Shown: positions 1-8,219 of the stretch, piece by piece
Numbering within the stretch: position 1 is the stretch's first letter
Layout of the letters: each line of letters starts with the position of its first letter
NCBI GenBank assembly: GCA_030849065.1
Contig: JASAON010001443.1
Location: 1-28,532, forward strand
Length of the DNA stretch: 28,532 bases
Origin: Jaenimonas drosophilae
Lineage: Eukaryota; Euglenozoa; Kinetoplastea; Trypanosomatida; Trypanosomatidae
Reading direction: 5' to 3'
Notes under the pieces: model-generated
Told to the model about the DNA's origin: nothing
Databases searched by the model: none
The model's input: the letters and a program-made list of their open reading frames with translations, nothing else
Program-made: the position numbers and the translations under genes

Positions 1-22
1 CCTTTTTGGCATCATTAGCTAG
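1..22 (+). promoter_or_regulatory. possible spliced-leader acceptor for the SNARE gene
   Basis: A T-rich stretch at the left edge ends in AG at 21-22, about 40 bases before the ATG at 62. The tract is cut by the window edge, so this call is weak. Confidence 0.35.
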
Positions 23-61
23 TGGCGGCGGTTGGTGCGCTGTGACTGAGCGCGCTGGACT

Positions 62-754
62 ATGGACTTTCAAGCCACATTAGAGGACTTGGACTGCACG
101 TTGCAGCAGCTCCATGCACGTGTTGAGGCAGTGATTCTCGGAAATACAGCCGAGGCGAAGAAGGATGCGGCGGCAGCGGCCAAACCGGTGGTGAAGGAGG
201 CCCGGGCGAAGCTGTCCGCCCTCCGTGCCGAAGCACGCCGCGCTGGAACTCCAGAAGAGAAGGCCCAGTACACTGCCATTTGCAACGAGAGAGGGGAACA
301 AATTCGAACGTATGAGGTGGAAATGAATGGACAGATTTACCAACAGGCCCCACTGTCAACCGCCCGCACCTATGAGGAACGCAAGGCGGAGGAACTCATG
401 GGACCAGGTGGGGCCGATGGCACGGGATTTACCGAGTCGAAGCAGGTTCTCCAGGCGGCTGTGCGCGTGCAACAAGACGCTATCGAGTCGCTGCAGCGGA
501 CAGAACGTCTTCAGCACGTCACGGAGCAAACCGGGCAAACAACCCTCGTCACACTGCAGCAACAGAGGGAGCTGGGCTACCAAATCAACGAAGAACTGGA
601 AAATGTCCAGGGCCTGCTAGATCACGCCGCACGAGATGTGCGGTGGTTCTACCGGCAGTTAGCCGGTGACAAGTGCTTCCTGTCGTTGCTTGGCATTTGC
701 GTGGTTGCACTCATCGTACTGGTCTTTGTTTCGGTGTACACGAAGAGATCGTGA
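62..754 (+). CDS. NPSN: Qb-SNARE of the NPSN (novel plant SNARE) type
   Basis: A 230-residue tail-anchored SNARE that would supply one Q-helix of a membrane-fusion complex. Residues 1-95 are a charged helical N-terminal region. The SNARE motif spans about residues 135-203, and by my recalled ungapped comparison with plant NPSN proteins the central 0-layer glutamine is Q168. The motif ends in a DKC signature (203-205), seen in NPSN proteins at the same place. A single hydrophobic anchor (about 206-225) and a short basic tail (YTKRS) follow, so the bulk of the protein would be cytosolic. Its length matches the family. The compartment cannot be told from sequence; NPSN proteins elsewhere act at the plasma membrane, the division plane or endosomes. 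The ATG follows a possible splice acceptor near the left edge. A Vti1-like Qb-SNARE is the main alternative, but the DKC and anchor context favour NPSN. Confidence 0.85.
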   Translation: MDFQATLEDLDCTLQQLHARVEAVILGNTAEAKKDAAAAAKPVVKEARAKLSALRAEARRAGTPEEKAQYTAICNERGEQIRTYEVEMNGQIYQQAPLSTARTYEERKAEELMGPGGADGTGFTESKQVLQAAVRVQQDAIESLQRTERLQHVTEQTGQTTLVTLQQQRELGYQINEELENVQGLLDHAARDVRWFYRQLAGDKCFLSLLGICVVALIVLVFVSVYTKRS

Positions 755-1911
755 ACGATATTCCCCTTCGTTGTTGCTCTGAGCTGCCCCCATCCATATA
801 TCGCAATGACCTTTCATGTACTGCGTCACAGCGAACATATGGACTCACGTGTGAGGTGGTTGGGATTGCAGCACACAAAAACACACGTGGGCTTCCGCTG
901 ACGGTGGAAGTGCTCAAATTGCCACCGTTTCCCAGCGCTCCCCTACTTTGATTGCGATGGTTTTGTACACGTCCTGCTTCTCAAACGAACGAGCCGTATG
1001 TTCCGATCAGTCTTTCAGTGGTTGATATCCTGCTGTTGGCACCATATACTCTCATCTGCACTCATCTTTGCCCTCTTTGATCTGATCAAGTTAGTGAGCT
1101 TCCAGTTTCGGTCTTAGTTGATTTGTGACGGAGGTTGGCGCAGCGTACCTGCAGAACACAGACGTGGTGGCGGTGTTCGGGTGGGCCAAAAAAAAAAACT
1201 CCCCATTTGGATTTGCGTAAAAAAACACTTTGAAGACGCACGACGGCAGTGGTGTGAGCGGGTGTAATCCGTGTGTGCACGAACACCCCCGTCCCCTGGT
1301 GCTGCCTAGTGACCCACTCTTCCCCAACGTTCGCCCCTTCATCACACACACACTCAACTAAACATTCGACAGTGGAGCTGCGTGGGACACATACCAAGGC
1401 AAGGAACCATCCTAACTCCACCCTAGGCTTTCCACCCAAGGTGGTGGTGACTATCTTTCTTCACATCAGTTGTATTGCACCAAAAAAAAACCTGTCCATA
1501 CTTTTTCCTGACAGTAACGCGTGGTGCAGGCTGCTCACATACCCACCCATTCACCATTGATACCCCCACCCACGCGAAGAAAACACTATCTACGTGGTGG
1601 CCTCTCTCACGAGCAGATTGTCATTCCTCACTTTTTTGAGGAGAGAAACTGCGATCAGAGAAGACTCCACCAAACTGTAACTGTTACTCAATCATTCCCC
1701 CCCAACACGCGCACGGCCGGCGAAGTGACTCAAACGCACTGGCCTCACTGGGGGGACACTGAGTTGTGTATCGTTTGTTTTCTCCTTCACATAGGTCAAC
1801 ACAACAGTCGTTGACCATCCACATCTCTATTCTTGTAACAGCCAACGGGAATTCTTCCGTCCTGGCCTCACAAGCCTAATTGGACGTAGTTCCCTCGATC
1901 CATACCAACCG
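755..1911. other. intergenic spacer (SNARE 3' UTR to carrier 5' UTR)
   Basis: No gene is supported here. The open frames present are short, mostly lack an ATG and have unconvincing composition. The spacer holds an 11-A run at 1188-1198, a 9-A run at 1482-1490 and a 7-C run at 1697-1703. The acceptor for the next gene lies at its right end. Confidence 0.7.
1761..1794 (+). promoter_or_regulatory. spliced-leader acceptor for the carrier gene
   Basis: A T/C-rich tract (about 1764-1790) ends in the AG at 1793-1794. No ATG occurs between this AG and the start at 1912, so the inferred 5' UTR is about 117 bases and the start codon is the first ATG. Confidence 0.6.
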
Positions 1912-2835
1912 ATGCTGCAATCTGCCCCAATGCAGAAGGGTAATGACCCCGCGCCACCCAGCGCACGTAGCGACAGCTGCTCGCATGAGGTCCTCGTATC
2001 CGTTCACCAAGCGCATGACTACGTCTTCCACTATGCGGTAGTTCGAACTCTCTTAGCTCCATTAGATCGTGTGAAGTATCTCATGATGTGCAACAAGGAG
2101 CTGGTTCGAGTGGGAGCCACTTATAGTCCATTTCGTAACACCTTCGCGTGCGTTCGTCACTTGATGCAAACAGAAGGAATTCTACGGTTTTGGCGCGGCA
2201 ATATTGTGCAGGTTCTTTCCATTCTGCCAATCTTCCTTACCAAGGAGTTCATTGCGCGACCTGCGGGTGATGCAGTTGTGCTGTCAGGCGCGGATTACGG
2301 CCCACTCTACCGAACCCTGGCCCACTACGCATCTTATTTGGTGTACTTCTTTCTCTTGGAGATTGTGGCATATCCCCTCGAGTTCGCCCGATTTCGACTG
2401 GCTGTTGATGTCAAGGCGAGCTACAGAGCGCAGGCCTATCGGTTTCCCCACAGCCTCGCCTTCTTCTCCCAGCGAGCTCTTTCACACTCGCCCTTACTTC
2501 TGTACCGTGGCGTTCTCATGTACTTCATTGGCTCACTCTGGAGCAATTGCAACGGCGACGTCATCTACTCCTATGCCTCGGTGTATCCTTCAAAGGCAAT
2601 GATTCTCTGCGGGGCGGCGGTGTCCACGGCCATGCTGCATCCCATCGACTTGGTTCGCCATCGTTTGATGCTGGCATGCACCGATGAACGCTATCGCTAC
2701 GCATCTACGTGGAAGTGCGTCCAGAGTATTGCGCGGAAAGAAGGTGTACTAGGGTTCTACCGTGGCATAGGCATCACACTCCTGCGGCTTGGTACCTTCA
2801 TGAGCCTTGATGTAATGCTACAGGGATTGCACTAG
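1912..2835 (+). CDS. atypical mitochondrial carrier family protein, ADP/ATP-carrier-like
   Basis: A 307-residue protein with three repeats of the mitochondrial carrier fold, so it probably sits in the mitochondrial inner membrane. The three signature motifs are PLDRVK (50-55), PLEFAR (155-160) and PIDLVR (244-249). Repeat 1 is followed by FWRGN (93-97), the segment characteristic of ADP/ATP carriers, and repeat 3 by FYRGIG (282-287). The third motif runs on into HRLMLA where genuine ADP/ATP carriers have RRRMMM, so the nucleotide-exchange signature is degenerate and the substrate is uncertain. T. brucei is known to hold both a true ADP/ATP carrier and divergent relatives such as MCP15; this protein fits the divergent class, but I cannot assign orthology. 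The N-terminal 35 residues are polar and lack an obvious presequence, which is usual for carriers. The family call is firm; the substrate is not. Confidence 0.85.
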   Translation: MLQSAPMQKGNDPAPPSARSDSCSHEVLVSVHQAHDYVFHYAVVRTLLAPLDRVKYLMMCNKELVRVGATYSPFRNTFACVRHLMQTEGILRFWRGNIVQVLSILPIFLTKEFIARPAGDAVVLSGADYGPLYRTLAHYASYLVYFFLLEIVAYPLEFARFRLAVDVKASYRAQAYRFPHSLAFFSQRALSHSPLLLYRGVLMYFIGSLWSNCNGDVIYSYASVYPSKAMILCGAAVSTAMLHPIDLVRHRLMLACTDERYRYASTWKCVQSIARKEGVLGFYRGIGITLLRLGTFMSLDVMLQGLH

Positions 2836-3256
2836 GGGTAGAGAGGAAACGGAGCAAAGCTGGAGGAGTGATTTGAGGGCAAAGGAGAGTTTTCTGTTGA
2901 AGAGAGTCACACTGGATCATGGACTACCCTCTGCGACCATGGGACAGACAGTGGCTCATAATCCTCCCCCTCTCCATCAAAAAATCCCGCGTATGCTGCT
3001 GCCGCGCGCCACATGAGACTGACATTTTTCGCCCAACTGATTGAACTCCTGAGAGGCGTCTCGATGGATTGCACATGATTGCACGCCATCTTCTCTTGCT
3101 CGACACTTGATGACCGAAAACATAAATCCGAATTTCCTTCTTTTTTTTCTCATGGCTACGCACAAGGACAAGACCACGAATAAACACGCACAGTCGCTGT
3201 CCAACGACAAGCATCACAAAAGCAAAAAAAAACTTCTCAAGAGTTTCATCTTTGCT
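2836..3256. other. intergenic spacer with the GNAT splice signal
   Basis: No independent gene is visible. The reading frame of the downstream GNAT is open back to about 3107, but this part spans the pyrimidine tract and is read here as UTR. A 9-A run lies at 3224-3232. Confidence 0.65.
3131..3166 (+). promoter_or_regulatory. spliced-leader acceptor that decides the GNAT start
   Basis: A pyrimidine tract with a run of eight T (3141-3148) is followed by its first AG at 3165-3166. An mRNA beginning at 3167 would exclude the in-frame ATGs at 3110 and 3152. The next ATG in any frame is 3257, taken here as the start. Confidence 0.65.
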
Positions 3257-4081
3257 ATGGCCTACGGCTCTTCGAAACCCCCTGGCCCTCGGCTTGAGCC
3301 GTCACTTTGTGGAATCTTGCCGCACCAGACTTTTCTTCGTGACGGCTCAGCGGTTGTGCTGCAGCGCGCGCTTCTTCCGTCTTCTCTGACAGCTGGTAGT
3401 CCCCACGTGAAGCTAGCTCGACGCCAGGTGGAGGATGGCTCTGCAGTGGTTCTCTCCGCCGACACCTTCGAGAGCATCCATCGCCTCCTCAATCACGAAA
3501 TTTGCCACGCTGGCAATTCCTACCCCTTTGAGGATGAAATGAACACGGAGCAGTTTGAAAACTACTTTCTGGGCAACGACGCATTCGTGCTGCGAATTGT
3601 GTCCCGAAACAACAGTTCGCCGCAACCCACGTCGAATGACTCGGCGATCTTGGAGCTCCCAGATCGTGAGTTTGCTGGCTGCTTCTACGTCAAGCCCAAC
3701 TATCCTGGCTGCTCTTCGCACCTTTGCAACGGTGGATTTCTTGTGGCTCCAGCCTACCGCCGCCTGGGAGTTGGGCAGATCTTAGGTGAGCGGTACCGCC
3801 ACGTGGCTCAACGACTTGGTTATCGGGCGTCAGTCTTCAATTTGGTCTTCCACGACAACCCAGGATCGATTGCGCTGTGGCGAAAGCTGCGCTTCACGGA
3901 GGTGGGGGTCCTCCCTGGAGCAGGCCGACGCGGTGCTGCTCGGTCAGCAGGAGGGACCGAAAGTGACGGTTCCGTGACGTACGCGGATGCCAGCATCTTT
4001 TATCTCGATCTCACAAAACAGCTGGAGCCTTTTTCTTTTTCTTGGCTTCCTGAAGACGACTCTGCCAATGGGCCGAAGTGA
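3257..4081 (+). CDS. GNAT-family N-acetyltransferase, yeast Mpr1-like
   Basis: A 274-residue acetyl-CoA-dependent N-acetyltransferase. The acetyl-CoA pyrophosphate loop is RRLGVG (168-173), fitting the GNAT pattern R/Q-x-x-G-x-G/A. Around it lie YVKPNYPG (144-151), CNGGFLV (157-163) and FNLVFHDNPGS (194-204). These blocks, their order and the closing DLTK segment match, from memory, the yeast Mpr1 family. Mpr1 acetylates the toxic proline analogue azetidine-2-carboxylate and contributes to oxidative-stress tolerance. The true substrate here is unknown. The chosen ATG is the first after the acceptor at 3166. Two upstream in-frame ATGs (3110, 3152) would add 49 or 35 residues encoded partly by the T-run itself, which looks like UTR rather than protein. 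The N-terminal 60 residues have no recognised domain. Confidence 0.8.
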   Translation: MAYGSSKPPGPRLEPSLCGILPHQTFLRDGSAVVLQRALLPSSLTAGSPHVKLARRQVEDGSAVVLSADTFESIHRLLNHEICHAGNSYPFEDEMNTEQFENYFLGNDAFVLRIVSRNNSSPQPTSNDSAILELPDREFAGCFYVKPNYPGCSSHLCNGGFLVAPAYRRLGVGQILGERYRHVAQRLGYRASVFNLVFHDNPGSIALWRKLRFTEVGVLPGAGRRGAARSAGGTESDGSVTYADASIFYLDLTKQLEPFSFSWLPEDDSANGPK

Positions 4082-4763
4082 CCTGACTCCCCTCACCTTC
4101 AATATCCCCCCCAGTGCAACACCATGAATCACCACCGGTGTGGGATTTGTGGCACGTGAACTACTATTTCTGACGATATACCACCTGTTCTTTATGCGTG
4201 ACACGGCGTAAGCTCAATCCGCAACAACATGGCAGAGTGTCAGCACGACATTCTGCATCACATTGGACTATGTCCCTCCATCTGAGCAACTACTACAACA
4301 GTTTCTTCCCAACTTCCTTGGTGTGACTCTTGTGCACTTCTTATCGTTGACCCCAGTGCCATTGAGCCAATCACCCCCCCCCTCAAGAGAATCTTGCTAC
4401 ATTTTCATCTCGCTCTGAGGTGCACTCAACGATGCCTTCCAATCACTCTTTCCCACTTCCTTTCTACGTGCTTGATGAAATGCTGAACAATAGGGCGACC
4501 AACATTCACCGCCACAGACACCGCCACCGGGATCTGTGCCTCATGAGGTAGACGAAGCTACTTTTAGATTTTTAGATTTCTTTCATCATTCACCCAAGTG
4601 CTGGTTTGAGGGAGACTCAGCGTCTACAAAGACGTCAGGCACCCTCCTCACTGCTGGTAGCTCCAGCGACGTCAACGCCCGTATATAGATTTTTCTTCAC
4701 CTCCTTCACAACCTCGAAGGGGCGCCATTCGGTGCGGCTTCTTGTCGCTCCCTCCCCGGAGCG
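4082..4763. other. intergenic spacer between the GNAT and PH-like genes
   Basis: No gene is supported. It contains a 9-C run at 4374-4382, a short duplicated TTTTTAGATTT-like element near 4563-4580, and the acceptor for the next gene at its right end. Confidence 0.65.
4690..4719 (+). promoter_or_regulatory. spliced-leader acceptor for the PH-like protein gene
   Basis: A T/C-rich tract at about 4690-4716 ends in AG at 4718-4719. There is no ATG between it and 4764, giving an inferred 5' UTR of about 44 bases. A later AG at 4760-4761 would leave almost no leader and is less likely. Confidence 0.5.
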
Positions 4764-7106
4764 ATGATACTGTCCCCGGATAAAGCGGTGCAGGATTCGA
4801 TTCACTACTTACAATCCTACCTACAGGAAAACAACGACGGTGCGGGGAACTCTGAAGATTCGACCAATGACGCGAAGACGGGTGCACGTGTGGCCCGTAC
4901 AGGGACTTCGGAGCCCCCCGCAGCCTCGCGTGCTGCACCCTGGATGTTTCCTCCAGAGCCGTCTACTGCAACCCAGCGTGACCCGGCCCCTCGAACGCCA
5001 CACCGACGAACCACGGCGAGGGCCTCGGCCACAACCTCTACCACAACTCTGTCCGCCCGTGGGGATGTAGAAGGCTCCTTCACCGAAACGGTGAACCACC
5101 TACGCCAGAGCTGGAGAACCCCAGACTCACCGCACAGACCGCGACATCATCCCTTCAGCCCTCAATGTCGCAGGCCAATCAACCGTCCAGCGTACTCGAT
5201 GGATTCCACCCCAAACCATCGCCTCCGAAGTGGGGCTGTCCCATTGTTTTCACATGACGATGCTGCCGCTCGATGGTCGTTGCCCTCCGCGATTGCTCGA
5301 CCATCGGTCAGTCTGGGAAGCGCGGCCGCCTACGCTGCCTCCCCACTTTTGTCCAGGCCCACTCACGCGGATCCATTCCGCCGTGTGCCTGTGCTGCGGT
5401 ACTCCCATTCACGCAGTCCTCTTCGTGAAGTGTACCCGCCGTCTTTGTCGCGTCGGTCTAGCCTTCCTCTTGGATATTCAGATGCCGTTGCTCCACCCAT
5501 CATGGGGAGGCCCCCGCGGGTTGTGCCAGCGACTTCGCCGCCATCGATGGTCGTACCGGAGACGCCTGTTCGGGCTCGTCGTCATGGCGCTCCGCCTCCC
5601 CCGCAGCCTGACTCTCCATCACCTTCCCCACGTCGAGCGGCACCTTCGTTGCCCCTCCGTGAGGAAGATGCAAATCCGCCGCACACGCACGATTCCTTTG
5701 ACGTCCATGACCGAAGCCTCTCCACCATTGCTGAGTACCTCAAGAACTACTACGCCTGCGATGTGGATGAACCAACCAAGTGTGTAGAGACGCTGATGCC
5801 AGATGACGTTCTCAACTTAGCCCAGTGCTTCTACGTCGATCTCCACCGGCGTGTGCGGAGCCGTCGCGACGCGGCGGGCATGGACACATCCTCATTTCTT
5901 GATGCCGAGCCACAGGTGCACGACGTGGAGCGAAGCGTGCCCCGATACCCAGCTGATTCTCTGGAGCCACCGCCACCACCACCCCCTCCATCGACGGAAT
6001 CCGGCCACAACCGAAGAAAGATCCCATTAGGAAAACCATCTTCAACAAACGCAAGAAATGCGAGAGACTCCGAGCAGGATGTGTGCTCACCCTCACCCCC
6101 AGCGAACAGCCGTGGCACTGACTCCAGTCAGCGCATCGAGGCGGTTCTCCCGGTCTTCGTCAAGCCCTTTGATCACTCCCCGTCGCCATCGGCACCTTCG
6201 CCTTCGGGTGCATCGAAGCATCCAAGTCTTTCGCACCCTCCACCCACTGACGACTACAGCCGCCAGGTTGTGGCGTGCTGCCCCTCACCCCCTTACGGCG
6301 TGTGGGGTGGGCGCCCCACCACTACGGAGGTCTCCACCGATGACGTGTTTCGCCACCGCAGGGCCACTCCTGCTGCACCTTCCCCGTCTTCTACCAAACC
6401 AGTCGTACCTCCTTCATCTATCAAGCCAGCAGCAGTCCCAGCAGCCACGCGCGCCGCCACCCCTCCAGATAGCTCCGGTCGACGCCACGTAATGATCCTT
6501 GATGGTAGACGTACCCCCAGCGACAGGGAGAGCAGCGTGGTGTCTCACAGGACGCAGACCCCGCAAGACCCGCGGACTCACAGTACACTCAGCAGCAGTG
6601 GCAGCCCCCGACGCCCAGGCCGGAGGGGCTCCGCCAATGACGTTCGTATCCTTAAGCGGCCGCTACGCGAGCTGATGCCACTCCTACGGCGTGGCACCGT
6701 TCTCTGCAGGTACTCAGATGATGACCATGCCCCAGAGGCACGCTTCTTCCGAGTAGATGATCGACGGGCGATGTTCCATCACAAGGAAGTTCTCATGCCA
6801 CACTTGGTGTGGGCGGCAATTCCCAAGGATCTTCCGCAGAGTCTCCACGCACTCAACCTGACGGACTTGATTGGCGTCTCCGTCGGCCCCTCCGTGCACA
6901 CCCACCCATCGCGCCCATGGTATCACCGTCGTGGCAGCCGCACTGTTGTGAATGACCGGGACGAAGCGGTCCCCCTCCCTTGGTGTTGCATTCTTCAGTT
7001 TCGGCAGCAGTCAATTGCAGTGGCCTTCTACAATGAAGAGGACCGACAAACGTGGGTTGGGGCCATGATGGGCGTGGTGGAGCGTAACCGTGAATTGGGC
7101 ATGTAG
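4764..7106 (+). CDS. Pro/Ser-rich protein with C-terminal PH-like domain
   Basis: A 780-residue protein I cannot name. Residues 1-300 and 375-625 are low-complexity, rich in Pro, Ser, Arg and Thr with many SP and TP sites, and are probably disordered. A run of eight prolines (402-409) could bind SH3, EVH1 or profilin-type partners. Residues about 310-374 form a more ordered, acidic, helical segment with clustered Tyr and Cys. The C-terminal part (about 628-776) reads like a pleckstrin-homology fold. It opens with a strand-rich stretch after LLRRG, continues through alternating hydrophobic strands with a loop insertion, and ends in a helix with the near-invariant Trp at 764. Such domains bind phosphoinositides or proteins, so a membrane- or cytoskeleton-associated adaptor is a reasonable inference. 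No enzyme motif is seen. The gene call is strong; the function is tentative. Confidence 0.8.
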   Translation: MILSPDKAVQDSIHYLQSYLQENNDGAGNSEDSTNDAKTGARVARTGTSEPPAASRAAPWMFPPEPSTATQRDPAPRTPHRRTTARASATTSTTTLSARGDVEGSFTETVNHLRQSWRTPDSPHRPRHHPFSPQCRRPINRPAYSMDSTPNHRLRSGAVPLFSHDDAAARWSLPSAIARPSVSLGSAAAYAASPLLSRPTHADPFRRVPVLRYSHSRSPLREVYPPSLSRRSSLPLGYSDAVAPPIMGRPPRVVPATSPPSMVVPETPVRARRHGAPPPPQPDSPSPSPRRAAPSLPLREEDANPPHTHDSFDVHDRSLSTIAEYLKNYYACDVDEPTKCVETLMPDDVLNLAQCFYVDLHRRVRSRRDAAGMDTSSFLDAEPQVHDVERSVPRYPADSLEPPPPPPPPSTESGHNRRKIPLGKPSSTNARNARDSEQDVCSPSPPANSRGTDSSQRIEAVLPVFVKPFDHSPSPSAPSPSGASKHPSLSHPPPTDDYSRQVVACCPSPPYGVWGGRPTTTEVSTDDVFRHRRATPAAPSPSSTKPVVPPSSIKPAAVPAATRAATPPDSSGRRHVMILDGRRTPSDRESSVVSHRTQTPQDPRTHSTLSSSGSPRRPGRRGSANDVRILKRPLRELMPLLRRGTVLCRYSDDDHAPEARFFRVDDRRAMFHHKEVLMPHLVWAAIPKDLPQSLHALNLTDLIGVSVGPSVHTHPSRPWYHRRGSRTVVNDRDEAVPLPWCCILQFRQQSIAVAFYNEEDRQTWVGAMMGVVERNRELGM

Positions 7107-7175
7107 AGTGATATATGGGGAGCAGAGAAGGTGGTTTGTCTTCCTGTGGCCCATGAGCTTGACCCTTTCAACACA

Positions 7176-7193
7176 TGTGTGTGTGTGTGTGTG
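7176..7193. repeat. (TG)9 microsatellite
   Basis: Nine perfect TG units in the 3' UTR region of the PH-like protein gene, directly preceded by a short CA stretch. Confidence 0.9.
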
Positions 7194-7902
7194 GCAACTT
7201 CAGCACTACATTGGTGTGGACTCTCGGCAATTCATTGGTCACCACACCTCAGTCAAAAAAAAAAAGTAATCTGATACTTCACTGGATGTTCATGGAATCT
7301 GACTGAATAAATGTGCATCACCCATCTTCACACCTCTCTGTCCTGCTTTCTCTCTCATCTCATTCCATACTCCACACGGGCTGCTCGCCTGTAGATCCTC
7401 AACGAGAGGCACCAACCGCGTTCAGGTACTCTATCCCTACCGGTGAAGCCCCTATTCCCTCTCAGACGCTGGAGAGAACATTGAGGGATTGCACTCTTGT
7501 ACATTTCATTGTTTTCCTCTATTTTCTTTGATCAGAAAGACCGTTGTCATAATAATCTTGGCAAGTGCACCAGTGCCCCTCACGTAACGTCTCCTTCTAC
7601 TCACGAGGCAGGATCAGACGTTCACTGGAACGTACCACCGTTTGGGTCTAGGCAACTCTACCGAACAAGTTATATTGTGCCTTTTTTTGTGTGTGTGTTT
7701 CTGTTGATCTCAGGTGGCACGCGGACGGTTCGCTCCTCTACAATTTCCGCAATATCGTCTTTTCCGTTCGAAGAAGGAAGCAGAAGGAGGCCATTCAGTC
7801 CTGAACCTTCTGACACCTTCTCCTGCGATCACTGTGGCTGAGTGACCGACCTGCTGCACGTCTCTTCTCTCCCCGCACACGCTGGTTCTGAGCTGAGCTC
7901 AC

Positions 7903-8148
7903 TCAGACGCTCAACTCCAGAGGATCTGTTCGCCTACACTCTTCACACAATCTATCTAGCTCTTGCTCTGTAGAAACGATCTGCTTCCGCAGTTCACGAG
8001 CCACCTGGATTCTTCTTTGAAGCTCTATCCAGCGACTCCTCCTTTCATCGTCTGTGACAGTGCTGATTGAAGCCAGAGTGTTGTGCGTGCATTTGACGAA
8101 GATAATCACCCCCAGGCGTTCCGCTTCATTTGTTTCATTTGTAGACGC
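7903..8148 (-). other. antisense open frame without ATG, possible relic or composition artefact
   Basis: Reading the minus strand from a stop at about 8149-8151 to a TGA at 7903-7905 gives about 81 sense codons. They encode a charged, heptad-like peptide with the segments TDDERRSRWIELQRR and TEQELDRLCEECRR. The frame has no ATG and uses AGA/AGG arginine codons heavily, unlike the neighbouring genes. Pyrimidine-rich UTR read backwards tends to give Lys/Arg/Glu-rich peptides, so chance is a real explanation. It is recorded as a weak candidate for a decayed fragment only. Confidence 0.2.
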
Positions 8149-8205
8149 TCAATCACCACAATTCCGGTAACGTTTTTGCTGCGTTTCTACGATTGCTTTG
8201 CTGAG
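8121..8205 (+). promoter_or_regulatory. two candidate spliced-leader acceptors for the tail-anchored protein gene
   Basis: One tract ends in the AG at 8143-8144 and a second T-rich tract ends in the AG at 8204-8205. After either, the first ATG is at 8220, so the start call does not depend on which one is used. Confidence 0.5.
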
Positions 8206-8219
8206 TGGCCTCTCTTTCC

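Larger units (their letters stand above)
7107..8219. other. intergenic spacer with TG repeat and antisense open frame
   Basis: No + strand gene is supported; the open frames start without ATG or are short. It holds a (TG)9 repeat at 7176-7193, an 11-A run at 7255-7265, and an ATG-less minus-strand frame at about 7903-8148 treated separately. Two possible splice acceptors for the next gene lie at the right end. Confidence 0.65.

Noticed and set aside
2095..2120. tRNA B-box-like GGTTCGAG sequence
   Set aside because: It lies inside the carrier coding region and no matching A box or cloverleaf is visible.
7313..7841. two short + strand frames (7313-7531, 7497-7841) in the spacer
   Set aside because: Both begin at non-ATG codons and have the low-complexity composition of UTR.
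8205..8219. five extra codons upstream of 8220 beginning with GTG
   Set aside because: GTG is not expected as a start in a kinetoplastid, and a candidate splice acceptor AG falls exactly at 8204-8205.
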